Assembly (NCBI GenBank): GCA_013054445.1
Contig: JAAMPI010000293.1
Span: forward strand, 1-44,930
DNA length: 44,930 nucleotides
Direction of reading: 5' to 3'
Source of the DNA: Cudoniella acicularis
Taxonomy: Eukaryota > Ascomycota > Leotiomycetes > Helotiales > Helotiaceae
Below, one piece after another: positions 1 through 11,173 of the stretch. The stretch's first letter is position 1, and every line of letters begins with the position of its first letter. Made by a program: the position numbers and the translations under genes. Under the pieces are notes generated by a model. That model did no database searches. It was not told where the DNA came from and was given only the letters and a program-made list of their open reading frames with translations.

Positions 1-2717
1 GACGTGCCCGCTCGCTGAGGCCTGGTGTAGTGGCGTCCCTCCGTCGCTACCCTTCGAGTTGATATCGGCCCCCTGCTCGAGTAGCTGCTTGACTATAGGC
101 TTAACCCCAAAGTATGCGGCTAAATGCAGTCCTGTCATTTGCTTCGGGACCTGCTGGCTATAGTCCACTTCCTCTAGCCATCGCTTCACGGCTAGTAGTG
201 CTTGGCTCGATGCCTCTACTTGAGCATTTCTCTCGAGAAAGCTAATGACTTCTGGGGTTAATATAGAAGCAACTCGAGCATGATGTCCCCAATTGTGCGA
301 GGCGTAGTCGTATAGCTTATGTGATTGAAGCCGCTTCTCAAACTCGTCGTCCGTTTGACAAAATCCGCTCTCGAATACGTTAAACGAAAGGTACGTAACG
401 CAGGTTGCCGTGATCTCGCTCTCCGCTCTCGGAAATAAATAGTTTTGTGTTCGCTCGAAGTATTCTTGCGTTGTGTAGTGAACTAACCGGATAATGCTAC
501 TTTCTTCATCGACTGTAACTAAACCAGCGCATACTGAGACCATGTCTTGAATTTGTGGTAGATTTTCTTCGTCGAGTTCTGCCTCGCCCACTTCTACTGC
601 AAGCGCGTATTGAAGTTCAGATGTAGTAAGCGGCCTCTTAGAGCACGTAATCCATGACAAAACCTGCTTTGCCAGCTCTTCAGAGTCTGTATCGTGACTC
701 GTAATCCTCTTCATAGCTTCTTCGTAGGCATAATCATAAGCTTTCGATCCAGTAGGCAGGTTTTTCAACACGTCTTTCAACTTCTTAAGTGTTCTTTTAG
801 TGCAAACTGAATCAAAGTGAAGTTGCGCGAGTAGAAACCTGTGTAGACGTTAATTGCTCGGTTTCGTCTTACGGCAAGGGAGGGACTTACATTCCATCAA
901 CTACCTTTATAATCTCAGTCATGATCTCTTCACGATAAGTCTGTAATAACTTCTGTCCAGACTGTGAGATCCGGCCGTCCAAATACTGCCGTACATCCTC
1001 ATCATGCGCACGGATCTCAAATATTTTGCTGCCTCTAAATCTCTCAATTACCTCCGGGATAAACCTCGAAGTTGCAAAGAGGTTTGCCCCAGTCTTGACT
1101 TGGAGGCTGAAGATCTCCGTCAAGATTGCTGTCCGGCAGTTATCAGACACTTGGCATTCATCAAGTGCGTCGACAATAATAGCGACTCTGGAAAATATAC
1201 TAGCTACGGCCTGGAGAGTTCTCGAAATTTCTTCGAGTAATGGTCGTGTCCGCTTCTCTTTGTGCTTGTCGTAGAGAAACCTTACACAGTCTGGAAGCGA
1301 AGGCTGCTCTTGGCTTAATTGCTTTAGCAAACTCGTGAGTAAGTCTTGCGCCTTTTGTTCGTCTTTCTGCCGGAAGTTGCAGTATAGATACGCAATGCCA
1401 ATTGTCGGGTCGTTAGAAAACTGTGTAATAAGCTCTTCTACTACAATTGATGTGAGAATTGTCTTTCCCGCTCCGGGGATTCCTGCACAGAACAATGTCT
1501 GTTTGTCAGTGTTTAGCCACGTTTGGAACTCTGCTGAGTCCAGAAGCCATTGGCCAGTTCCCGGTTGCCGCCTTTTGAGGTAATCGCTCTGCTGGGGGCC
1601 GTAGTCAACAGGTGTGAGCCAATCTAGAATTTTCTGACGATCTTGGTCGTCTTGTCGAACTCTCACATAATGGATGTCTTTCTCTGCTGTTTCAGAGATA
1701 TAGCTATACATAATTAACTAACTATAAACCTAGTTAACTATCAGATGCTAATACATACTGCTTTACCTCGTTAATCGGCATATGGAAGAAAAGCTGTCTG
1801 GCATATGCGGCCGCCGCTACAGCTGCATATTCATGCCATTGATCGTTCTTATGCGAGTCGCAGTAGTCCGAAATTCCACGGATCACAATACAAGGGAAGT
1901 CTGCTAGAACACCGGCTGCCTCCATCTCAAAACACAACAGCTCGTGCTCCTTAGCTAGGTCGTCTCGTAATTTAGCATCCTTTACCACCCACTCCCCAGA
2001 TGCAATCGTTCCTCTATGGACAACAACATACGGTTCCTCGTCCTCGTCGCTAGCCAATCGCTGGATCCGCTGCGAAGGGTCGCATCTACATTGATCGCAA
2101 GGTACTCCAGGCTCTCGATGTATGTAGTCTGGTTTGTAAAGATAATCCTGCGCCCTACCCGGATGTTTGTACTTTCGAAGTCCTCGAATGCTCGTGTCGA
2201 TTCTCTTGATATTATCATCGACGGGATCATTACGCGACCTGGCTCGCTTTGCTGCCAGATCCTGTGCAGCGTTGAGAAGCACGGCTGGCGGTGGCGCGAG
2301 CGCACCTGTGCGCTCAAACTGGCCGACTTTGGCTTTGCCGTGGTCATACTGTACTGCACCAGAGTGTCCGCCAGCAGGCTTGCTAACCACGACGTCGCCA
2401 AGCCGGATCATCCCATTGTCAGTCTTTACCGGCACGCCGCCTCCGATGCCAACCAACATACCAAACCCGAGGTTTTGGAACGTCATCCTCATCTGGGTGA
2501 CGACTGTAGCCGCGGGGCTATTGCCTGGTTGATACAATCCTGCAATGACGACGTTATGTCCAGCAATGTTTCCAAGACTGTACACGTTGTGATCGGTTGG
2601 AGGTTGAGGCAGACGCTCATGCTCCTCATCCATCATCTCCATAGCAGCGATCTGTTCTACCTCCAACGGACAGATCCAACCCACTGTGTAATCTCCGTGG
2701 CTCAATTTCTTCGCCAT
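1..2717 (-). CDS. NLR-like protein: PNP_UDP-type N-terminus, NACHT NTPase, ankyrin repeats (3' end beyond window)
   Basis: Fungal NOD-like receptor of the class linked to self/non-self recognition and cell death, probably cytosolic. Proposed exons are 2717-1759, 1703-891 and 838-1 (continuing off the edge). The introns, 1758-1704 (GTATGT..TATAG) and 890-839 (GTAAGT..CACAG), keep frame exactly. Residues ~10-275 resemble a nucleoside phosphorylase ([28 protein letters not shown], later [13 protein letters not shown]). The NACHT follows, with Walker A GIPGAGKT near residue 390 and Walker [12 protein letters not shown] near 495. A winged-helix-like stretch ([37 protein letters not shown]) leads into ankyrin repeats ([34 protein letters not shown]). 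I read no stop down to base 1. I chose the ATG at 2717 because the family homology starts just after it. An in-frame ATG at 2840 would add 41 residues but run through a C-rich tract (2766-2781). Domain calls are strong; the start is less certain. Confidence 0.88.
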
Positions 2718-2840
2718 ATCGAGGATATTGCCAGTATCTTTGTATAGGAGCCGCCGTTCTGTTTGCCCCCCCCTCCCCCCCGGTAGCTGCCGAGGTGGGA
2801 AGAGATTAGATACCGTTTTTAATAGCGAACGGCCTAGCAT

Positions 2841-5800
2841 CTAAAGTATTCAGAGAATGTTAGTATAAATTAAGCACGAACAGAAGGCTAATAGCACTGA
2901 CAATATAGGAAACTGATGGAAGTTAGTTGAAAAATTAAGTGGGATGGAGTGAAAATATCGCAACTTCCTTCAGCCTCAGCTAAATCGAGTAAGGGCGTTT
3001 GCAGTAGAAGAATTAACCGCTTAACCGCCTAATTTACAGGGGTAGGAACACCCAAAATATCGTTTTTTTAAAGTGCTCAGAAAACTCCTAAAACCTCAGG
3101 GATTATTAAAAAAGGGTCGCTGATTTCGAGCGTAAGCTTACTTTTCTTAGCTTGGGCTGTTGTTTTAACGAAATTGGACTTTGGGTGCTTGAGTATATTG
3201 GGTAGTTAGCCCGTACAGTCTTCTATAACTGTAGCCACCTGCCACGTCAACTGCCATGTTTACTTGGGTCTTGAAATGGAGTTCGAATAGAATAAAATCC
3301 TTGTTATATATCCATTTACGGCTTGCGTGATATGTTCTAGGGGCCAAGCAAAGTCAAAGCCGAAGTAAGCTTCTAGCCCCAGGCGCGGCTCCAGCGCACG
3401 GATGTGGGTCAGATGCTGAATTCTGCGCTCGCGAGGCGGACTTGGGCTTGATACATTAGCCACATCAAGCTTGCATAAGGTCTTGGATCAGCCATTCTAG
3501 GCTTAGAGCTAACTAAAGAGACATTGGATGTAGAACGTAGAAGTTTGCAAAATTGCAATTCTCTGAACTGCTCTAGCTTGAGTACGGTCTTAATAAAGCT
3601 TTAGTGGGCAAGGCGAAACTGTACTGTACGAGTAGTAGATCGTGGGCCAAGCGAGTTAGTGTATTGGATTTGGTCGACTCCAGCTGGTCGGATGAGTGGT
3701 ATCATCAATACAAGCAATAGCAACACAGGGATCGTCCGGAGGGCTCAATTGGGGTAAATCAAGTATATTATCAACTGTACAGAATCAAAGATCAGGTCGT
3801 CGGGCCACATCTCTAGACTACAAGTGAGACGTGCCCTAAAGCACGTGCTGGGTGCTATAGTAGCCTCAGGCTGCCAGGCACACACTTCAACATGTTTGCC
3901 CCGGGAAGCTTAGGGCTGCAACAACATATTTCTACCTTACCTCGTCGGGGGTGAGGTCTTCCAATTGTAGGGTTTTGAATTACTTATTAGTTTTCAATAA
4001 CACTACACGACTTCATTTACATGATCTCTAACTATACATACCTCCCAACAGAACAAACCTATTTTGAAGTAGCTTTATATACTGTTCCAACCTTCATTTT
4101 ATATTATTTATATTAAAAATGAAAATTTCCGAATTCTGAAGAAAAAAACCTTTTAAGGAGACTGAGAAGCAGTAGAAGCGGAACATAGCTGAGAAACGAA
4201 GCTTCTGCCTCGAGTCTCGGTCTTAACTATATTTGAAAGTATAAGCTCCAAGTGCTGTCAATTCGCAAAACTTTATTAAATCTACACATGCTTCCAATTT
4301 TCAAGTGTTATTATGTATTCTAACCTAATTTACCTTTCTCGATCCAATATATCCTTGCAGTTCGCTTTTTTCCCCTCCGCATGAAATAAATCACAAACAG
4401 AACTACATACCACCTGTTAGATATCCTTTCCAAAGCACTCCGTTGTCCAAACAAATTTTTTGCCCGCGTTTGAGGCATTTAAAGCTTCATTGATCTTCTA
4501 TTCGCTATCAGGATAGCCATATTTATAGATTGCAGAGGATTTTCTCCACAGGCTGAAATTATACAAATTGCTAGGAACTTAGGTTCGTAGAAATTCTAAG
4601 TGATCAAGCTGAGAATGTTACGGTACAAGATTCTATTACATGTTTAGAAGAAACCCACTAAGAAGGCTACGAGCAATAGTCTTCATTTGCGAATACCATC
4701 TTACTCGTCAGAATCTTTTTCTTGGATTCGTGCGCCATAGAAGAACAGTAGAGCACAGTATTTAAATAACTCCGAAATAGTAATTATTACACCAACGCAA
4801 CACAAAACCAAAACTCTCGAAAGATAATGCTTTCGAGAAGCAGTGTTCACGGACCATCAAGAAGCTGCGAGGAGAATCCGTCAGTAGATACATAGAGAGG
4901 AAAAAGAGTGCTTGATATAAAGGATCTGAATCTAGTGCGGCATGCAAAGGATATCGGACTTTGTCCAGGCTAGTTGAGTTTTGTTGTCAAGTTGACGAAT
5001 GTTGTCGAGTTGAAAAGTTTTGCCTTTTTCGAACTCTTTCCGAAGGCATGAAGGTTGAAATTCATACTAGAAGTTCCAGTAACCGGAGCGAGGGGTTTAT
5101 AGAGATCGCGCCACTTAATGTGGTTTAAGAGAGGCCAGAAGGATATACAGATTTCTTTGGGCAAGTACTTATCGGTCCGTTTGACTATTGTCTAGGATGG
5201 ATTTTGAAATGTCAATCACACTGGAGAACTGTTTAATTCTTTACATATATCTCGTTTGTGGAAGGCTAGTTTTTGAAGAAAGTTTGGGGCCGGGGAAGGC
5301 TTGAAGGAAGAAGGTAATAATCAAATATCTTGTACTGAGTTTCCTATCTAGAAAATTAAGCATTATAGGTTCTTCTCCCTTAACCAGGTAATAGCCACTA
5401 GTTGGGTGTATAAAATAGAAAAGAAACAATTAATTTACCTATACTAGGGAAGGAACAGATTCAATTGAAAAAGACTCGTTCAGGGGGAGTGGCAACGAAG
5501 TCAGAGACCGCGAAAGAAAAGGCATAAGTGAGAATAGGGTATAGAAGAGAAACACGCATTTGTATTCAAACAGATATATACCTATCACCTTTTGGAATGG
5601 AATTGAAATAAACAATTCAATATAGTATTGCTAAATCTGGAAATACTGCCAGGAGTGTAAGTGCTGTCAATAACTTAATTGACTTGAATAAGCATGATCC
5701 TTCATGATTCTCAATTCTTGTGCAATTCTGTTTTATTTTTACTAAAATGTATTTATATAATAAATCTACTCAATGTTCACGAGATGATCCCAGGTGCAGC

Positions 5801-7795
5801 AAACAAGTCTTGTTGCATTTCGCATTAGAGTGAACTCTTACTTCTTTTAGTTTGTTTTCAGTAATTGAGAACTTATATACCAACCAGCAAGAGAGCTGAA
5901 AATTCCAAGCCCATGAAAATCTACTAGCATACTCGTTTTGTATGAAATTTAGCTCCTTTAAATAGAATCTGTCTAGAAGAAACATCGATTTATAAGGTAG
6001 TGGAACAGCGCAAGACGAGAACATTTCAAGAGAAGATCTTCTTTCCTGACCTTTTCCTTGGGGAGAGTTTCTAGGTGCTATTTCTAGTGTATAATCCTGA
6101 GCAAAGAGAGGGATCTCTCTCTAGCAATTCAAAAATAAAATAGGGCTTGAACTATAACTCGTAACTCTGTTTAGCGCTGTCGAACGAGTCGAATCTACTG
6201 TTAGTTTTTCGAGTACTATCATTTCCAAAAAGCACTGTCAATCTTCCACTTCCACTTCCGTTTTCTTCCCACACCAAAAAACACTCAGAAGATAACCCTT
6301 CTTCTAATTTCTCTTTCCAGAAGCCAAATCAAATATTGCCTCGCACCAGGAATCTTCATTTTCCAACCCCTATTTTCTTTCGCGAGTCCCGTAGTGGGTT
6401 TCATAAATTGGGGCGGAACGCTTGAAAATTAGTAAGCGAGTAGAAGGTTGAAAACACCAGATCTTCTAAGGTATTACTTAAGTATCGATTGGTTAATATC
6501 ATACCTCTTTTAACAATATTTTTTGACCGTAAGTTGGTGGTTCTTTTAAGTGTTGTAGGTGTGTTCGAGACCTACATTCCTCGCACCGCACTAAAGCTTG
6601 CTGTATCGCAACCTTAAATTTTTGAGCTTCGGTGACCCTCTTTAAAGGTAGTAGAGTTGACTTGAATCCAAAGAGATATGAGTACAAATTGCACCTCGCA
6701 GCTGCAGGGACACCACATGAACGGGTCCATGACAACCCATGAAGAGTCATCAGAACGCAAAACGGTAGGTGCCCGGCATCCACCAACTGAGGAAAGGCAT
6801 AGCCCGCGCGAGCTACGATGACAGTGTAACCAGTACGCCACTGGAAAAGGAGAAGAGTTGAACGCGTCGCACGAAGGAAGTTGACGTTCTCCTGCGCGCG
6901 GACAGTGGTGACGAGATGGACGGTTGCGAAAACGCGGAAACTTAATGATGGATGAAGAGTTGAACACACCGCACGAGGAGAGTTATCTTTTTCCCTAGCG
7001 CAGAGAAGGACCTTGGATAAACAGTTCGACAGACCACTCAAAGGCGATTGACGTTTTCCCCCCCTTGCGCGGTCTGCCAACCCAGAAGAAGTTGCAGGAA
7101 GCGGAGGGGGTGAAAGCTTAAGTAGCCGGGAGATCTGGAAAACGGCGCTAGCAAGAAGACACTAGCTGATGGCGTAGTTACGCCAGTTGCGGGAGTGAGT
7201 GATACGGCGTGGGTGTTGGGAGGAGTTGAAAGTGAAGACCAGCTTGGTTTGAAACTCGCGAGTGCGCGAGGAGGCTATCTGTCAAAGGAAATTCTCGTGG
7301 TAAGGTGCAACCCTCAAACCATTAGCCACTAGCTGGGTCACCTCTCCGGCTGTCTACCTCCCTAAGCCAATAGTATAATAATACACTTTCATTTCGATGC
7401 AGTTCAAGGAGTTTCCTTCATTGCTCTTTTATAAATTTAATTTCCTACAATATCTGACTTTTTATCGACTTAAAGAAAGCTGAAAGGTCTTCCTTCCCTT
7501 TCAACTCCTTCCACTCTTTCAATACCCACCCATATTTCCTAAATCCCGGCTCTCGGCCTCCTAGTCTTATAACAATCCCTTCTCCACTTCATCACAACCA
7601 TACAACAGCCCTTCACGGATATAACAAACATCGCCACCGAAGCAGCACCCCAATATAGCAACGAATGCCCCTCTTTTTCTATCCCTTTCCAACCATTCAA
7701 CCTCCAGCCTCCCGTCGCCTGCTCCTTAAGGCCTAATCCCCCTTTTCCATTTTCCTATTAAAGCAGCACAATGCACTTCAATTTCAGTGAAAATG
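2841..7795. other. AT-rich intergenic stretch without a supportable gene
   Basis: About 5 kb in which all frames are short or begin only at non-ATG codons, with AT-rich codon use. The 193-codon minus frame at 6499-7080 begins at TTG and has no recognisable motif. Part of that frame overlaps an imperfect ~102-base duplication (6855 onward). I saw no tRNA, rRNA or transposase signature. The segment nearest 2.84 kb should hold the promoter and 5' leader of the NLR gene. The low GC compared with the genes on either side may reflect old, decayed insertions, but I could not identify any. Confidence 0.5.
6855..6995. repeat. Imperfect ~102-base duplication
   Basis: The string gagttgaac followed by a cgcacga.. 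block starts at 6855 and again at 6957. The similarity extends some 30-40 bases with several mismatches (gaaggaagttgacg versus gaggagagttatct). It looks like an old local duplication. It is too diverged to assign to a known repeat family. Confidence 0.4.
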
Positions 7796-7975
7796 GATGA
7801 AAACCCTTCCTTTTCCACTGCCTTGTAAACTAAATGTCCCACAAAAGCAGGTTAATTCAACCCTCCATCCGATAAAAGCTCTCTCATTTCCACTCCCTCA
7901 TAAACTAAATACCCCACAAAAGCAGGTCAATTCAACACTTAATCAGATGAAAGACCTTCTATTTCCCCACCTTTA
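7796..7975. repeat. 75-bp tandem repeat, two full copies plus a partial third
   Basis: Units begin at 7796, 7871 and 7946 with gatgaaa/gataaaa, exactly 75 bases apart. The best conserved core is taaactaaat..cccacaaaagcaggt.aattcaac, at ~7826-7860 and ~7901-7935. The third unit keeps only about 30 bases (gatgaaagaccttctatttcc) before similarity ends. It lies in non-coding DNA. Confidence 0.8.
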
Positions 7976-8635
7976 ATTAGTAATCTCAAAATTCCAACCT
8001 TTGCCCCGGGGATCACACCCGAGCTCATGAATAACACTTCAAAACTCACCAACCACTGGATGAAACTTTCCTTACTTTGAGTAGATAACAAGTAAACTCT
8101 TCAAATATTTGACGTATACCAGTATGATGATCTACCATAACATAAACCCATTCAGCTCTCGATTTGTTTTCCCCGCGAGATCACGTGCTCTACCCCTTTT
8201 CTCGTACCCGTAATACCACCTTGACTTTCAACCCCCCCCTTCTCCCCTTATCAATACATCCACGAACCTACTCGCCTTAAACCAAATATATCCCAAACCT
8301 CAATACATACCTCTCACTTTTCTTTTTTTTGTCGAGTGTATAATTTTCAAATAAGTCACAGAAAAGGCTTTTCCGATAATCAGATCCTCGGTCGCTAAGT
8401 GAAAAGTTTGAATGTTCTATAGAGCTTGAAGAGTTTATTCTATAATATCTATCATCAATCTAAGACTTTTTCAATCTAGAGCTAATGCACAAGAATACAC
8501 AAGAGATATATATATAAAGAAAACAAGTGAATAGACTTCTGCCAGCGGAAGCTAGCCAGTCAAAGGCGTCCGACAAACTAAATCAAACACACACGCATAC
8601 ATAACATTCCTATACCTCTCAACCCATTCAAACAT

Positions 8636-9097
8636 TTAAACCCCACTCGGCGTAGCACCACTCAGCACCGCTCCAGAACCGCCATCAACAACATTATCAC
8701 CGCCACTCTCCGTAACCCCCCCCCCCTCCGCCGTCAACACAAAACTATAATTCGGATCATATTCAGCACTAGTATTAACACTAACGGTAACCCATCCGAA
8801 CAATCCAGCTACCCTCAGATCTCGACCTCCAAGCTCCCTAGTGGTGGCATCATCATCGCCCCGTTAGCAGAATCTTGGCAACGGCGAACAGAATCCTTGT
8901 TGCGCTGGATTTTGGAAATAATCCCAAAGCATATCAAAGCCCCCTCTATCGAGGTGATATCAACTGTCCCGCTCGAGACTTTCAAACATCCTGATTATGG
9001 ATAAAGTGCCGAGTGCCTCAACATGTGCTTGGAAGGACCAGATCGTACAGGGCGCAGGGTTTGTTCTTGTGATGATGTCCATCCAATTCGAATCGAA
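8636..9097 (-). pseudogene. Decayed 3' part of an unidentified protein gene (two in-frame stops)
   Basis: One minus-strand frame reads as ordinary protein for about 150 codons, from about 9097 down to a TAA at 8638-8636. It is interrupted only by TGA at 8962-8960 and TAA at 8866-8864. Stretches such as NPAPCTIWSFQAHVEALG, GGFDMLWDYFQNPAQQGF and LRVAGLFGWVTVSVN show normal amino-acid use across both stops. TGA and TAA could have come from CGA and CAA by C-to-T change, but the original codons are not known. The tail is glycine-rich and includes an 11-C run (8716-8726). I see no start codon or upstream exon before the HET gene ends at 9187. I do not recognise the family. Confidence 0.42.
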
Positions 9098-9186
9098 TCG
9101 AATTCAGCCCGGTCGAGTTGAGTTAAGTTAGTGAGAGGGAGTTTAATTTGGCAGGTTCAATGCGCTAGCGTATGTCCGTTTTTCGA

Positions 9187-11173
9187 TCAACGAATCAAAA
9201 GCTGATCGACCTCAATAATGCGTCCTTCGACAAAGCACGGAGCATTTTCTATTCCTGGTATGAAGGCAGGGCCAATGAATTTGTACGTCTCATTTGGGCG
9301 AGGCCTTAGAACTAGCGGGTGTGCAACCGTGGGAACGAAGACAATGTGATCCCCCTCTCTTACGGCAAATCGCTTTTTATCTCCTTTATTGTTGTCATAC
9401 GGTCCGACGCCTCGATAGCCTTTCCGACTGAAGAAGAGATTTCGTCCTTGGTCGTCCTTGGGTTGCCCAGATACTTCATGAGAGAGAAGATTTTGTGCCA
9501 ACAGTTTTCTGGCTCTGGTACCATCGCCACCCATGATCCTCCGCTGCCATCGGGTTTCTTTTGCTTCCGACCTTCTTGGCTGGCCTGACGGCTTTCGCAA
9601 AACCGATTTCCCTCCATTCTGGCTCAACAGCCCTTGGATTTCTTGTTGAGATGTTTCATTGTTGGGGTCAGCCTTCTTGTTCGAACCCAATATCCACCGT
9701 CCCAGACAGCTCATGAAGTCGGCACGTAATGATAACATGTTGTCGCTGGGATCTTCAGATGCCTCGGCGTCGTGTTTTAACAATGCCTTCAACAGATTGT
9801 CGACACCTTCCTTCGAGTCTTTAAAGGTAGTGCCATCTTCTACACACTTCATGTAGGCTTGTTGAACTATTGAAGGAATATTGGATCGGGAGAAATTCTC
9901 GTATGCGTGGGATACAACATCGAAAACGAAGCCCCTGGTAACAAGTGTCCTACCTTTCGTCTGAACCGTGAATCGGCTAAACTGCGCCTTGGAAATGCTG
10001 AGAGCTGCCGGAAGTGGCGTCGAATATTTGATCGAGTTTGGATTCAGCCAGAGCACCCAAGTTGGAATCCTTGGCTCGGTCTTTCTCGCGCACAAGGAAT
10101 TTTTGAATTGCAAGTAATTGAGATTGTTGCCTTCTGATATCATGCACTTTGTGGCTGCCATAAATACCTCACCAGGACTGCAGGAGTGGTCCAAGTGAGA
10201 TAGATTTGCCTTTGCTGCGCTGCCCAGCAAGCCTCGAAGAGCGAATATGCGATCCCGCTGATCCGTAACAGAGTGCAGCATGGACATCATCATGCATTGA
10301 GAAAAGTCTTGGTCATTCAGACAAACCGTCCATTGTCTGGAGAGATCGAAGAGACCTCCGTTTGCGGGTCGAGTGTTATCTTTGCAAAGAAAAGAACAAT
10401 TTTGAAGTAGCGATGCCGCCTGACTGAAGGTTTCCCAACTTTGACACGAATTACCATACATCATAACTGTCTTTGCCTCCGAAGATATGGCGATTCTCAG
10501 TACAGTGGATAACTGGAAAGGGCGCTTTTGTGGACCGAGAATCCTGAGAATGGCAGACCAAACTGCTGTCTCGGGAAGTTGGTCGAGTCGAATTCCATTG
10601 CCAATTTGTATGGAACGAAGCGAATCTTGAACTTCATCTGGGTAGGTTGTATCACCGATTCGCGCGTTTTTTTTTTGGTCTTGGGGGAAGAGACTGATAT
10701 ATTTCTGCAAGTCGCGGAAGCAACAACAATGCTTCAGTGGTGAGACGGTGTTCCTGCCGCATCCAAACAATGACTTTGGACGCGTTCCGGTAGACAGTTG
10801 CGAGTGCTTCTGCTTGCTGCAATTGCTCCGCTGGATTGCCCTTGTTGATGCAGATCTCGTCAACCCATAAAAATCGTTGCAGGCTCAGTAAATGAGAACC
10901 GGTCGAGGCACTTGAGGTTGATGAAGAGTCGCGGAGGGCCTTGAGAGCCGACAACAAGTTTGGCGTTATTTTCAGAATCTGTCCATCGCACAAAATTTGG
11001 GCTTTTTTGGACATAGAACCTGATTCATACACCAATGCTCCGCATCTGGGCAGGAAATTGAGTGGGCGATGGCACAATTTGACGGTAACTGGATCGTCGG
11101 GGTGGCCTGGAAGAAGTTGAATCATTCGGAGGCTACTGGGCCACTTGATTGGTCGATACTGATAGTTGTCCAT
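9187..11173 (-). pseudogene. HET-domain (heterokaryon incompatibility) protein, frameshifted at a 10-base homopolymer
   Basis: HET proteins trigger incompatibility cell death in filamentous ascomycetes. The frame opens at ATG 11173 (MDNYQYRPIKWPSSLRMIQL) and carries the HET core: ILCDGQILKITPNLLSAL, then FLWVDEICINKGNPAEQLQQ near residue 102 and YRNASKVIVWM. It then meets a 10-T run on the plus strand (10667-10676; A10 in the mRNA) and closes 11 codons later. The next frame picks up seamlessly (LPETAVWSAILRILGPQKRP, MLHSVTDQRDRIFALRGLLG) and ends normally near KFIGPAFIPGI at 9187. A nine-A tract would give one protein of about 660 residues. The usual ALSYVWG block reads ALVYESG, losing the conserved Trp. 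No intron explains the shift. It could be a real null allele or an indel error in the assembly. Confidence 0.8.

Noticed and set aside
2016..2747. 243-codon plus-strand frame
   Set aside because: Antisense shadow of the phosphorylase-like exon, which has clear family motifs and consistent splicing.
6499..7080. 193-codon minus-strand frame
   Set aside because: Starts at TTG, irregular Cys/Arg-rich composition, overlaps an imperfect duplication, no motif.
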